The notes under the pieces are model-generated. The model saw only the letters and a program-made list of their open reading frames with translations, had not been told where the DNA came from and did no database searches. Shown piece by piece: positions 25,101 through 40,100 of a stretch of DNA of 64,000 nt. Source of the stretch: Chelonoidis abingdonii (lineage: Eukaryota; Chordata; Testudines; Testudinidae); contig NC_133770.1 in the NCBI RefSeq assembly GCF_003597395.2, positions 92,266,844 through 92,330,843 of the forward strand, in the 5' to 3' direction. Within the stretch, counting starts at the first letter, position 1. Every line of letters begins with the position of its first letter. The translations under genes and the position numbers were made by a program.

Positions 25101-28100
25101 TGCAAACTGAACTTACTGCACACACTGAGGCTCCTTGCATCCTTCTTCCTCCTTCACCCCCAACCCCATTCCCCTCTTTTTCTGGGCTTCCTGAACCCTC
25201 TCCCCCTAAATCTCTTCCTTGCCAGGGCCTCTGTGTACCCCCCCATTTTCCATCCTCATTTCAGACTCCCCCATTCTCCCCTCCATATAACAGCTCTGAG
25301 CATCCCCATTCCCACTTCTCCCATACCTTTCATTTTCCTCCATGGCAGGGGCTCTGTGTGCTCCCCCATTCACCCAGCCCTCCATTGCAGGGTCCCCAAT
25401 TCCTGCCCAAGGCAGGAGCTCTGTGCACCCCTCATTGCCCTCTCCCCCACAGTAGGGTCTCTCATTCTTCCCATGCCCAGGAGGCCTGCGTGCCCCATCC
25501 CCCTACTCCCCATGCCAGGGGATTAGTGGGAATCCTAATTATTCCTTTCCCTCAATTCCCACTTTGCTCTCCATGCTAGAGTTCTGAGTGCCCCCCTTCT
25601 TCCCACTCCCCATACCAGGTCCCCCATTCTTCCCACTACCAGCGATTCCATGTGCCCCATTCTCCCCACCCCTATGCCCTTACACCCTCTTCTTTCTATC
25701 TAGGAGATAAGGTATTCTGAGACTCAACATGTTAAATTCCATAGGCAGGATGAGCAGAGACATCACCATACCATGCTACCCTTACTTCTGCGCTGCTGCT
25801 GGCAGCAGCACTGCCTTCAGTGCCAGCAGCTGCCACTCTCTGGCCATCCAGTTTGAGCCCCAGCACCTCTTTCATTACAAATTAAACATTGCTTGGATCA
25901 ACAGGCAATAGTAGAGGTGCTTGAGGCTGTAGCTATACAAAGAGCTGGCGGAAGGTTCATGTGTTCCCCTATTTCCGCTTTTTCGTTTTCAGATTTTCTC
26001 CCGAAATCAATAGGGTTCTGGCCCTTCAATGCAATGAATATTCTCTGAAATTTTGGGACTGGACGCAGTGTTATCACATTAGACAGACGGAGAAATGTCA
26101 TTAAGTTGCAGATGTTTAACTCTAACCCTAGTCACCCCATAGCACTTTTTTTTCCAAAACAATATTTTGTTCAAGTGTATCACATTGTGCTCCTCATATT
26201 AAACCTTCAAACTATTCCACAATGAATAAATGAATGAATAGTTAAAAAAAAATCCTACTTGGGAAGGATCAGACTGAAATCCCTTAGAAGTCAATGTGGA
26301 TCTTTTCCAGAACTTTAAACCATCAAAACTTTCTGGTCTATTAGATATACAGTCTTTTTTCTATTTTCAGTGACGTGCTCAGTGAGTATGCCCTCAGATT
26401 TGTTTAGCAATTTTGATGAAATTCCCTGCTTAAAGATTGAGATGATTGACATACTATGGTAGTGAGTGCCATAAAAGTGCCTTAGATGGAATTAGAAATA
26501 TTTTTGAATTGAAAATGTGTGAAAATACAACTTTTTGCAGGTGTTTGATTGGAAAGGCCCACTTCATCTGGAAACTGGGCTCATATTCACCAGAAACAGG
26601 CCATGTGAAAAAAAAAGATTGTATTTCCCTATGATCTTTTCATAGCGATATGGCTTCATCCTGAATTCTAATCTAATCTTCCAACACATCATGGGATTGA
26701 TTCATCCTGCTGGGACAGGCAACTGCAATTTGCAAAGCCCCTTTCTCCTCCACAGAGCTGTCAGGGACTGCTGTACTCCAGAGGGAGGGCACATGGTATT
26801 TGCATCACTGTGGTCCCAGAGGGGTTCTTGTTGGAGAAGAGCAGCTCTATCTTGCAGCTGGCTTTCCACAGGAGACCCACCAATGGCGACAGCTTCATGG
26901 ACACACTGAATCAGCATATCTCATGGGTGTCCTGGCCACATACCCTGCCCACTTTTCTGGCTGCTGTGGCAGGCATTTGAAGATGCTTCCCAGCATCTCC
27001 AGATGGATTTTCCACCAGCAGGGGACTATACATGCATATTTTGGTATAATCATCTAGGGCAGAATCAAAGCTGCAATGTTTCCACCATGAGATAAAAATC
27101 CTATACATTTTTGTAAGTAATATGGTAATACTTCTATGCTATCTTTACCACTGATTACTGCACCTGGAGTAAATAATTATGCATTCAGGAGTCACGGGTG
27201 TACTGTAGTTCTATCAGTAGGCTGGGATCATTGATCTCTAGTCTGCTTTAATTTACAGACATAAATTCTTTAAAATCTCTTGCATTGTTCCAGCTGGAGA
27301 CCACTTTAACCCGCTCTTTAGGACAACTGCCCTGAGGACGTTCACTTCATGAAATGTTGCATAATAGTTTTTGAGGTTTTGTTCCACACAGTTTTTCTCC
27401 TTAGTCCCACCCCAGTTTATGCTGTGCCCTACTGAAAGTATTAAATCCCCATAAAGTCACAGAAATTGGAGTGGAAAAGGCCTATTGAGGTCATCTAGTC
27501 CATATCCGTGGGCCCAGTAGCAGGATTCCTGCCAACAGCATAGTGTTTTGTCCATTCCACTTCTGTCAAATGCGTGCATTTTTGTGCATAGCAGAAAATT
27601 ATGTACAAACCATGGATTGTGGGTCTCACTTTTTTATTCTCATGGAAAATAATAAAGGAAGGAACAACACTGCCTTAAAGGCAACATTTTCAAAGGCTGC
27701 CTTTACTCACAAAAATGTGCATGCTTGCGTACTGCATGCATACAAATACTGGATTTGGACAAGAAAAATATATAATTGCTTGTGCAAATGACTGTCTGTT
27801 ACATGCCCAAATGAAGATTATGTGTAGGCAAATTTTTCATCTTGAAACCCCGCAAATGCATCCCTAAAAGTTCCAGCCAGCCTACAAAAGGCATAACTGA
27901 CCTGCAATAACAAAACAACAGTAATACACATGGCATTATATGGCATGAGAGATCATATACCCAACTGTTGGATCACAACTCCATGTCCGCTAACAATGGC
28001 TTATGAAAACCTTCATTAGAGTCTATTTCCTGAGCTGTACACTGATAAGAGCTGAAGAGCTCAACATTTTCCAGATGCCTTTTTAATCCTGTACTTGCCA

Positions 28101-31100
28101 GTAAGGGCTTGTACTAAATATGCTCTATTTCAGTAAACTGCATGGAAATTATTAGCTGAGAAATAGAGTGCCAGAAAAGAGATCCATAACAGTATCTTGG
28201 AAAGCATCTGTTCTCTTCGCAATTTATTTTCTTAATTCAGTGCGATCTGTTTTAGTTTCAGTTTTATGATTTACCTGTTGACTACTTTAGCAAATGGGAT
28301 TTGTCAGAGGAAGCAACCTATCAACTTTTCAAATATTTAACAAGCAGCAGAGTTCTTTAATGTGAAAGAGGAAAAAGTGCTGAAAATTAAAGTAAGGACT
28401 AAGCTCTTTTCTCCCTGATCCCACAGCAGACCTCTTCTGGGCTCATCTGCTGTCCCCGCACATGCAAAAGCCACAAAGAGGTCTGCTGGTGCTGGTTGGA
28501 TAGAAGAACCTTTCCTGACAACACATTTCCAGACTAGAAAGATTAACCCCATAAAATTGATAAAACCCATATGCACAGACAGACACATTTCCCAAGTCTA
28601 TCTTCACTTTTTCTATTGCCGTCTTAAATCTTAATGTGACCTCTGTTCAGAAAAGGCACTTTAGCGCATGCCTGAGTCTTGTCCAGAATCAGGGCCAGGG
28701 CCTATTGCTGTAGGGGACATTCAAATTATCAGATAGCTCAAAATGAATAAATAAACCCAAATTTGGATGTGATAAATCTTTAAAACTGGTTAGGCTAAAA
28801 TTTTCAAGAATACCTTCTGATCTAAAGGGCCTTGGATTTTTATTGCCCAGATTGAGATACTTTGGTCCTGTTTTTTTAGTATCTTAAATTGCTGTTGACC
28901 CCATCTATGACTGTGAGTTCTCAGCACCTCTGGAACAGGTCCAAGGTATTTCAGGTTAGACACTCTAAGATGGAGGCACCCAAAATCAGAAGCTGCATTT
29001 CAAAATGTTGGCCTTATGGTACATCTGAACAATGACCATTATTCTGCAGCAGCTTCATGTGCAGCAGCTACAAAATAAAGCCCTAATGAAAGGAGGAGGA
29101 AAATTAAGCAATCTGGAAAAGCTTCAAACCTAAGTAAACCAGATAATGTATTTCTTGAAGGAGCTGTGGTACTCTTAGAATCTTCAAACATAAATCAGTA
29201 TACTAAGGAACATGCATTCTGACTAGAGCTGGGCCAATAACTGATTTTTTCAGTTCACTGGCAGTTCTGAAAAATAAATAATAATTCAATTCGGGTCAAC
29301 CCAAATTCAAAAGAATTCCAAACATTTTTGGTGAATCAAAGTCTGGTTTGGGTAACAGCTTAGAACTTCTCAATACCAACTGGAAAAGGAGTGCAGAGGG
29401 GTTACAAGGAATCTCTTGGGTGTGGCATGTACATTCTAGTTTACCACAGAGTGTCAGGTGATATCTTGAAGCTTTCATCACTTTGGTCATGAACATCATT
29501 GTGAAATGTATGGATGGATACTATGTAGAGAGCTATGTATATACACTGAAAATGTATTCTTACAGTCATAGACTCACAGACTCTAAGGCCAGATGGGACC
29601 ATCGTGATCAACTAGTCTGACCACTTGCACATTGCAGGCCACAAAATCTCACATGCACAACTCCTGCAATAGAAGTAAGCCTTTGTCTGAGTTACTGAAG
29701 ACCTCAAATAATGATTTAAAGACTTCAAGTTACAGATAATTAATGGTTACAGAACACCATTTATATTAGTTTAACTTGCAAGTGACCCCATGCTGCAGAG
29801 AAAGATGACCCCCGCCCCAAGCATCTCTGCCAATCTGACCCGGGGGGAAAATCCTACCTGACCCCAACTATGGTGATCAGTTAGACCCTGAGCATGGCGG
29901 CAAGCCCCACCAGCCAGACACCTAGGAAAGAATTATCTGTAGTACCTCAGAGCCCTCCTCATCTACTGTCCCACCACCAGCCATTGGAGATATTTGCTGC
30001 TAGCAGTCGTAGATGGACTACATGCCATTGCAGGCAGCCTCATCATACCATCCCTTCTGCAAACTTATCAAGCTCATTCTTAAAACAAGTTAGGTTTTTT
30101 GCCCCCACTGCTCCCCTTGGAAGATCTTCCAGAACTTCATTCCTCTGATGGTTAAAAACCTTCATCTAATTTCAAGCCTAAACTTGTTGATGGCCAGTTT
30201 ATATCCATTTCTTCCTGTGTCAACACTGGGGCTTAACTCAAATAATTCCTCTCCTTGCTTTGGTATTTATCCCTCTGATGTATTTATAGAGAGCAATCGT
30301 ATCTCCCCCCAGCCTTCTTTTGGTTAGACTAAACAAGCCAAGCTCTTTGAGTCTCTTCTCATAAGGCAGGTTTTCTATCCCTTAGATCATCCTCATAGCC
30401 CTTCCCTGTTCCAGTTTGAATTCATCTTTCTTAAACATGGGAGACACTGTATTCCAAATGAGTGTTGCCTTGTACAATGGTACTAACACTTCCCTATCTC
30501 TACTGGAAATACCTTGCCTGATGCATCCTAGGACTGCATTGGCCTTTTCTTAATGGCTGCATCACATTGGCAGTCTAGTCATCCTGTGAGCAACTAATAC
30601 ACCCAGGTATTTCCCCTCCTCTGTCACTTCCAACGATAAATCCCCAGTTTATAGCAAAGATATATGGAGATATACCTATCTGACAGAACTGGAAGGGAAC
30701 CAAAAGGTCATTGAGTCCAGCCCCCTGCCTTCATTAGCAGGACCAAGTACTGACTTTGCCCCAGATCCCTAAGTGGCCCCCTCAAGGATCGAACTCACAA
30801 CTCTGGGTTTAGCAGGCCAATGCTCAAACCACTGAGTGATCCCTCCTACCGATCCACTAGTAACCTCCCTCCAGCCAGACAGTTCACCTTTCAATATGAC
30901 ATGTTGTAGTCTCCCCTTTAACCAATTCCTTATACACCTTTCAATCCTCATATTAATCCTCATCTTCTCCAATTTAACTAATAATTTCCTATGTGGAACT
31001 GTATCAAATGCCATACTGAAATCCAGATAGATTAGATCCACTGCATCTCCTTTGTCTAAAAATTCAGTTATCTTCTCAAAGAGGAGATCAGGTTGGTCTG

Positions 31101-34100
31101 GCACAATCTATCTTTTGTAAAACCATGCTGTATTTTGTCCCAATTACCATTGACCTCAAAGTCCTTTACTACTTCCTCTTTCAAAATTTGTTCCAAGACC
31201 TTGCATACAATTGAGGTCAAACTAACAGACCTGTATTTTTTTCCTTTCTTAAAAATAGGAACTATATTAGCAATTTTCTAGTCGTAGAGTATGACCCCTG
31301 AGTTTACAAATTCATTATAATACTTGTATAATACTTGTATACTTGTATGGAAATTATCCACCCTCCACCCCAATTTAATCCTATTAAGCTATGTCTAGGG
31401 ACTGGTCACCAGCAAACGTGAAAACCAGGTTTTCTGTCAAACAATGGATGTTTATATTGCCTCATTCACAATGGGTCTTCAATCACCAAATGCAAATGAA
31501 GGATTGCAGCGACTTCAGAAAGAAATGAACAGAAAGAGGAAAGGAGTGGTGTGGGAAGGGGAAGAGGGGAGAGAAAAAACCCTATCTGGAGATGTATATC
31601 AAAAGTTTGCTCCACTGTATTTGGGAGGCAAAGATGATGCCCTGTTGCTTTTCACTCAGGAAGTAAAAGGACAGCGATTTTGCTTCATGAAAAGGGGGTC
31701 TCAGCCAGGCTTGGTTGAACATGTTGGAGATAACTTTGGATGTAATCATTTTCTTTCAACAGGAGGTTAACCTGTTAGTCAAGTTTAGTCTCTAGAAAGC
31801 TTGTTATGATTTTGTTTTATATGTAACCATTTGTTTCCAATATTCTTACTCACTGTTACTAGGATCTCTGTTCTTTGATAATAAACTTATTCTTACCTTC
31901 ACCATAAATACATCTAAGTGCTGTGGTGTTAAGCAAAGTGAAGGTCCTGAGCTGAATCTTACACATTGGTGTATACTGGTCCTTTGGGAACAGCAGGCAT
32001 GGTAACTCTGTGAGCGTTCAGTGGAGAAGGAACTGGACACTGCAGAAAATGCTCCTAGGACTCGGGGGGTGGGTACATGCCTTTTGCTACCTGTACAAAG
32101 CATGTGGCCTGCAGACCTGCCTGGAAGGTAGTGCTTGTGGTGCCAAAGGCTATTGGTTTCAGGGAGCTGATCCACAGCAAGCACAGACAAGACTCCTTTA
32201 CACTAAAGGCAGGTGGCGGTGAGGTTCCTCATAACCCTGGGCATCCTGGGGTACACATTGGGACAAACAAAACATGTTTGATCTGAAATGTTGTTTGCAG
32301 GTGTTTTTAAAGGCCTAGGTTCACAAAGAGGAGCTGCTGGTGGTGCCCCTCTTACAACTTTTAGCCCAGAGATTAGACAAATTTCTACCATATGTATGAA
32401 AAGTTTCAGGTCAACCAAAATAGATTTTTCTAGCGAATAAAGTATTCACCCAATTTTTTATGCCCAGTTCTAGTTCTGTCATTATGGGGTGGGGGTAGCT
32501 TCTACTCAAACAACAATGTTTTAAAGTTTCAAGACTCAAGACTATTTTTCTGAAGATTGTGCTCAAACTACCAAGAATATGGTCAAAAGCAGCTGCTAAA
32601 AATCTACTCTGTAGCCAATGACACATGACCTTTTACTGTAGCCCAGAATTAATTATTGCTTTTCATTTAATGGACAAAGCAATGCACAGTTCCTCATTAA
32701 AGTTACGAGTGTAGGGAGTGGTGGAAGGGACACCCCAGTGCTATTTATTTAATTTTGTTCTCTAGGTAGAATTTTATTTATTATCACAAACAGTTTAGAG
32801 ACTGAATTATTTCCCAATGTTGACTCAGTGCTTCATCTTTCTAAGACAGATAAATCCAGTTTCCTTGTTTTGTACTGTGTGTTGGTCTTTGAGATAAGAC
32901 TTTCCATGACATTCTTCTTTGGCCAAAACTATCTCTCCCACAAAATTCAAGATTGTACAGTTTGCTCTGCTTGTGTAGTTAGATGATGGCCTCCATCCAA
33001 GAGTTTCTAGCATTTCAATGACTGCATGTTGTGAACTGCATTGGGATGAAAGATGTGGTCCCTAAAATGATATTATGAGGAAGGAGGCGGGATTAAGATG
33101 GTAAGAGAGAGGGGAGAATGGAAGAAATGAAGAGAATCAAGCAAGCGGTCATGTACCATAGGCCCACACTTAAATTTGAGGACAGTGTAGTTACAGTAGG
33201 GATGAATTTGTTCCCTTGTGATTTGTACATCCCAAAAGGGGGTGTGGGAAGTTAAGGCAAAATTTAAATTCCTTCCTTTAATTTTTTTTCCACTTTCTCT
33301 TCTCTTCCCTCATCAGCTCCCATTAAGTTTCAGCAAGGTGCTTAAGCATAGCCTTAATTCTGAACACCGCGTAGTCCCACTATCTTCAATGTAGATACAT
33401 GCTTTAGTACCTTGCTGAACTGGGACCTTAATTTCCCTCTTCTTTGAAATATCACCATCATCATCGGTACAGAAACGTCCATGCCAAAGCACTTCACAGC
33501 CTGCATGAATCCAACACTACTGAGGTGCCACGACCACTTGGGTTATGCTAAGGGAAAAATAGGCCCAGTGTGTTTGCAGAAAATTATGTTTATATTTTAG
33601 ATACTGTAGGGGAAAGTTTACAATTTAAAAAATCTGTTTTCCTTGCTATCTTATATATCTAATTTGAGCGAAAGCAAGTTGAATTAAAATTTTTAAAAAT
33701 CCCTTACAATACTGAATTTAAACACAACAGCCTCATGCTGTTAAGTGAAATCGTTCAGCTTCTTTTCACCTTGCAAGGTGAATGAAATGCAAAAAGTAAA
33801 CAGACAACCTAGATCTTGAAAAATAAATTAGATTTCAATACCATGACCCACAGAGTGGGTTTTATTCCTTTTTCAAGATTCTTGTGACACTTTCTGAGTG
33901 TTAACGTGTTTTTTCCTCAGAGTTTGTCTGTTTATGAATCCACAAGATGTTGAGTGACTTGTCATACTTAGCCTGTCAGCTATAGCAGACATAGCCAGAC
34001 AGCCACAGAAAAAAACACAGAAATTGGCTTAATTGTTTTTGGCTTAATTGGCTAGTTTTTGGCTTGTAGCTTGTTGCGTGAAAGTTGGCAACTGTGATCC

Positions 34101-37100
34101 ATAGTGCTGACTTTTGAATGAAACAAACCACATGTGGTTCTGGGGTTTAGGCCGGGTGCTCAGATGGGGTACATTGTTGCCTTCCCTGGCTCCACCTGTC
34201 ATGAGGGTTTCTGTGCTGGGAAGACTGGATGAGTATGGAACACAGATCCAAGGGAGAAGGAAGAGGGTGAACTTTCTGTCCCTGACCCAGCTTACCAGAG
34301 CCCAGAGAACTACTGCTGAGTGCCCTCAATTTCCATTGAAGTCAATAAGAGTTGAGCGTGCTCAGCACTTTGTTCAGTTTGAAAGCACACATGAACCAGT
34401 GTATGTTTGTCTGCAATAACACATGATGGGATGCTTTCACTCCAGTGAGAAAGAGCTCTGATTAATACAATTAATTTAAGATTCTTCCTGTCCGGCCCAG
34501 GTAACTATATATGTTTTATGCATAATTGTTATTTTTAAAATGTCAGAGATTTCATTTAAAAAGGAGATTAAAAAGCCCTCTTTCAGTTTGAATAATCTGT
34601 TATTTAAAAAATGCCAATTTCCATCAGGAGTGCCTGTTTTAAATTACACCTTCTTATGGCTCTTTGGCATGTCTATTACACCCACTTATTCGCTCTGGGC
34701 CTGATTCCCATTACACTAAAACTCATTTATAATGCTCTGGCAGTATAAACGGGCCTCAGACGGGGCTTAATTGTAATTTATGTTTTTGTGTAAATGAAAA
34801 TCAGGCCACCAGTATATTCACCTACACAGTGATAAGTGGATGAAGGGAGATCTATGAGAGACTAATGAATAGATTCCATTCTAAGTTAAATAACTTCACA
34901 CATCACTTCTGAATTTAGTCCTAAGAGTACAGCAGATGAAAATGAGAGGGGTAAGACTAGGATAAAGATTTTTAAATATCCTTTCTCTTCATAATAAAAA
35001 TACAGCTGTATATTATATTTTGATGGATACTATTATTCAAAGAAATGTAGTAATTACACATGGCCCGGTTGTAACTTCCCCAAATGGCCTTACTGCTTGT
35101 TCTTACCTCCAATCGTCCTTTGAGAGGTTAGACAAAATGTTCATCTCCTCGTCATCTTGCAAAAGGCGATAGGCTGCACTGACATGGTGATTTTCGAGCA
35201 CAGATCGGTCATTGTACAGAATGGCTGAATCCGACCTAGAATTTAAAAGAATGTAGAAAAACTTATGTTTCTTTCCATTATGTGTCAGTCTCGCATTCAG
35301 AAATATTACTATGATTCACAATTATAGACTACATATTGGTACTTTTATAGTAAGTGTAATGCTGTATTCATTGGGAAAAACATTAAGATGAACGGTTGAA
35401 ATTCATCTCAGGGGAGAAGCCTTGCACAAAACCACATTAGCTGCTTAAGACCCACCCAAATACTGTGTTAAAGATTTAAAAGGAGTGCTGAGAGACATTT
35501 GGCTGCTAAATATTACATAAATATCAGTCATTGGGTGAAACAATGAGGCTTTTGCTCAATTCTTATTAAGGTAAAACTCTTATTTTGTGTGAGTTAGGGA
35601 TTGCAAGATCGGTCCCAGTATTATTTTCTGAATTGATTATTTTAAACAAGGAATTCATAGTGCAACCATTGCCACCATAGACCTCCTGCTCAGAACACCT
35701 TACCTTTGACACAACGGTGAACATTTCCAAAGGCACAAAGAGCAGTTAGGTGCCCACATCTCACTGAAAGTCAGTGGAAGTTAGATGCCTAACTACCTTT
35801 TGTGCCTTTGAAAACCTCCCCCAAAAGAGCTGTCTGCTTCCAAAATGGCACTGGTCTAGCCAAATTCCTACCCACCTAATGTCCTGCAGTGCTCTCCAGT
35901 GTTTTCAAACATGGCTACCACAACAACATCTGAGGCATTATAAACACATTCTATAGCTGCAGGCATGGCGTTAGGCAGGGAGAGGTACTGGCGAAGGCTG
36001 CTGATATGTAGTTTCCAGTTCTTTGTGGTTTATTGATGAATATCTATTTTCTGTTTGTTTCATTCAATGAAATGTTGGCTGCTTCTTCTGTTTCTTTCAA
36101 CTTCAAGAAGAAACATCACCAGAATACCTCCAAATTATTCCAGCATGGTGAGGGCTGGCCTTACCATGAGGTAAACTGAGGCAGCCATATCAGGTGCCAG
36201 ACTGTGTGTGTGTGGGGGGCCACTAGGACCCAGAGTGTAGAAAATTGTGTCTGCTACTCGTGCATATGTATTCTCTCTGCTCTAGATGCACAGAGATGGT
36301 GGAGTGCTGTGCTGGAGGAAGGAGGGCACAAGAGACATAACAGGCAGGCAGGAGAAAAGGTGAGAGGGAGAGTTGAACCTTCCAAAGGGAATTAAAACCA
36401 ATAGTAAAAGGTTCTATAGCCACATAAATAAGAAGAAAACAAAGAAAGAAGAAGTGGGACCGCTATACACTGAGGATGGAATGGAGCTTAAGGATAACCT
36501 AGGCATGGCCCAATATCTAAATAAGTACTTTGCCTCAGTCTTTAATAAGGCTAATGAGGAGATACAGAGAGAGATAGGGTGATTAGGAATTGGTAAAGGG
36601 AGACTCACGAGGGCCGTACTGAAGGTGACTGTCAGGCTGGAAGGAGGTTACTAGTGGAGTTCTCAAGGATCGGTTTGGGACAATTTTATTTAACCTTTTT
36701 ATTACTGACCTTGGCACAAAGAGCGGAAATGTGCTAATAAGTTTGCGGATGATACAAAGCAGGGGGGTATTGCTAACACAGAGAAGACCGGATAGCCATA
36801 CAGAAGATCTGTGATGACCTTGTACATGGAGTATAGTAAGGGATTAAATTTAATAGTGAAAAGTGCAAGGTCATGCACTTAGAGATTATATAAGATTTTC
36901 GATATACATTGGGGACACATCAGTTGGAACAACACGAGGAGGAAAGGACCTCAGGTATCGGTGATCGCAGGATGTGACGAATGACCGTAAAAAGCAATGT
37001 GGGTTAGGGTGCAGCAGCGAGGTATTTCCAGCAAAGATAAGGAGGTGTTAGTACCGTTGTATAGGCGCTGTGAACCTCAGGAATACTGTGTGCATTCGGT

Positions 37101-40100
37101 CTCCATGTTAAGAAGGAGAATTCCAACTGAACAGGTTCAGAGACGGGCTAATTAAGACCGAGGAAGGAAAACCTGCCTTATGAAAGGAGACTCAAAGAGC
37201 TTGGTGCTGTTAGCGCCTAACCAAAAGAAGACTCGGGGGGATATGCTTACTCTATATAAATATATCAGGGGATTAACGTTAGGGGAGGAAGAAATTATTG
37301 TAAACTAGTACTTAATGTAGACACAAGGACGAATGGTAAAAACTGGACAATTAGAAGTTCAGGCTTGAAATTAGACGAAGGTTTTCAACCATTAGAGGAG
37401 TGAAGTCGGGACTTAGGGATGAGGGAAGGATGTTAAACAGGAATGAAGATATGGAGGTAGATATTACCACATCTGAGGCAGAAGTCAAGCTTGAACAGCT
37501 TGATGGACAAAACGGAGGCCCGGACAATCTCCATCCAAGAATATTAAAGGAACTGGCACATGAAATTGCAAGCCCGTTAGCTAGAATTTTTAATGAATGG
37601 TTAATCGGGTGTACCATACGACTGGGAGAATTTGCTAACGTATTCCCATCTTCAAGAAAGGAAAAAAGTGATCCGAGTAACTATAGGCCTGTTAGTTTGA
37701 TGTCTGTAGTATGTAAGGTTCTTGGAAAAATTTTGAAGGAGAAAGTAGTTTTAAGGACACTGAGGTCATGGTAATTGGGACAATTAACAACACCGGTTTT
37801 ACTAGAGGTAGATCGGCCAAACCAACCTGATCGCCTTCGTCGAGGTGACGGATATTTAGACAAAGGAAATGCAGAAGATCTAATTACCTTGATTTCAGTA
37901 AGGCATCTGACACGGTTCCGACGGGGAATTGTTAGTTAAACTGGAAAAGATGGGGATGGATATGAAATGAAAGGTGGATTAGGATTGGTTAAAGGGAGAC
38001 TCCAACGGGCCGTACTGAAGGGGAACTGTCAGGCTGGAAGGAGGTTACTAGTGGAGTTCTCAAGGATCGGTTTTGGGACCAATTTTATTTAACCTTTTTA
38101 TTACTGACCTTGGCACAAAGAGCGGAAATGTGCTAATAAAGTTTGCGGATGATACAAAGCAGGGGGGTATTGCTAACACAGAGAAGGACCGGGATACCAT
38201 ACAGGAGATCTGGATGACTTGTAATGGAGTAATAGTAATAGGATGAAATTTAATAGTGAAAAGTGCAAGGTCATGCACTTAGAGATTAATAATAGAATTT
38301 TCGAGTATACATTGGGGACACATCAGTTGGAAAACAACAGAGGAGGAAAGGACCTCAGGTACTGGTGATCGCAGGTGACTATGACGATATGGCGTAAAAA
38401 GCAAATGTTGGTTTAGGGTGCATCAGCGCGAGGTATTTCCAGCAAAGATAAGGAGGTGTTAGTACCGTTTTAGGCGCTGGTGAGACCTCACTGGAATACT
38501 GTGTGCATTTGGTCTCCATGTTAAGAAGGAGAATTCCAACTGAACAGGTTCAGAGACGGGCTACTAGTATGTCCGAGGAATGGAAAACCTGCCTTATAAA
38601 GCGAGACTCAAAGAGCTTGGCGTGTTTAGGCCTACCAAAAGAAGAAACTCGGGGGGATATGCTTACTCTATATAAATATATCATGGGGATTAACGTTAGG
38701 GGAGGAGAGGTTATTGTTAAGCTAGTACTAATGTAGACACAAGGACGAATGGTACAAACTGGACAATTAGAAGTTCAGGCTTGAAATTAGACGAAGGTTT
38801 CTAACCATTAGAGGAGTGAAGTTCTGGAACAGCCTTCGAGGGAGCTGTGGGGGCAAAGACATATCTGGCTTTAAGACTAAGCTTGATAACGTTTATGGAG
38901 GGATATATGATAGGATAGTTTAATTTTGGCATTGTCCTTGGATATCAGCAATAGGTCTGCTCATTGGTCTGCGATGGGATGTTGGATGGGATGGGACAGA
39001 GTTACTGCATGAGAATTTCTTCCTGACTGCTGCTGGGAGCCTTGCCCACAATGCTCAGTTTAGCTGATCGCCATATTTGGATCGGGAAGGAATTTTCCTC
39101 CAGGGCAGATTGGCTGACGCTCTGGAGGTTTTTCGCCTTCCCCTGCAGCATGAGGCATGGGTTCACTTGCTGGTGGATTCTCTGCTTAGGTCTCAATACC
39201 ACAATTGAAGACTTCAATAACTCGGACATAGTTTAGGGTTTTATAGAAGTGGATGGGTAGGGTTCTGTGCCTGCTTTGTGCAGGAGGTCAGACTAGTGAT
39301 CATGTTGGTCCTTCTGACCTATGAGTCTATGAGTCTATAACAACAGAAATCAGTAGAGCTAGGGAGAGAGAGGAGGAGAGCCTCTTATGTACCTCTCTAG
39401 CAGCCCTAGAGCTGGACTGATTAACACGTTCTCAGCGAGCTTCCTGTTTCCTGCTGCTTCCCTGAACCCACTGAGGGAACAAGGCAGTCAGCTGAAGTAG
39501 TAGCAGCCTGTTAGACCCTAAGATGCTGATATTTTCCTCACTCAGCCCTGCTTACCAGCCTGCTTATTTGTTCCTTCAATTGAGTGTGAGAGCACTATAG
39601 CTGGCACAGAACAGCAGTCATAGTGAAAGAAGAAAAACCCCCTCTGGGGCAGCATTCAGAAACGAAAGAAAGCAAGGAAGCTTTTCTATCTAGGGAGAGC
39701 TTCTGAGACATAGACATAAAGTTCATGGTGAGTCTTCTGGCCCCAATGAGGATGTGAGTGGTGAGGAGATGCCTGATCTTCCAGTATAGTCAGAGTACAG
39801 CATCCATATCTCCATCTCAAATGGACGTAACATGCACATCCTGAGAAAAGTGAGATCACAGAAGAGTGTGGTGGAGGCGCAAGAAACAGCTGCTGCTGAG
39901 TTTAGTTCCTTAAGTCTAGATGAGCCAGGCATGGATCCTTTTAACATACCTGAGACTTCCTTTACTGCATGGCCACAGCAAGTGAAAACTTCATGTTCCC
40001 AAAGACAATGAAAATAGAAGTTTCCATCCAACACCATTACTGGTAGGAAATCCCCAATGATGACAAAGTGGAGATGCATGCTATGTACTCAAAAAACCAG

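Larger units (their letters stand above)
24575..35106 (-). other. PDE1C: PDE1C intron (10.5 kb) between exons 4 and 5 of the window
   Basis: Bounded by GTAAGA and CCCAAAAG. Contains the pyrimidine-rich minisatellite (25127-25690), CR1 with nested SINE (29571-31330), LTR-like sequence (31790-32340) and an old repeat at about 33300-33430. 25700-29220 and 33430-35100 show no recognised feature. Confidence 0.85.
36373..39345 (+). mobile_element. CR1 LINE, relatively young but with internal duplication and indels
   Basis: In order the plus strand encodes [18 protein letters not shown] and [19 protein letters not shown] (36373-36582), then a misplaced RT C-terminal block (36582-37404), then [37 protein letters not shown] and [20 protein letters not shown] (37400-37774), then the C-terminal block again in its proper place (37978-38822) and a CR1 3' UTR ending 'tgacctatgagtctatgag'. 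Frames are broken by many single-base indels although the nucleotide sequence stays close to CR1. Confidence 0.9.

Noticed and set aside
25098..25579. 159- and 142-codon overlapping open frames
   Set aside because: Two frames open at once across a pyrimidine-rich minisatellite; compositional artefact.
31444..31770. 108-codon plus-strand open frame ([13 protein letters not shown]...)
   Set aside because: No domain recognised, isolated inside a PDE1C intron on the opposite strand and next to LTR-like sequence; could be chance.
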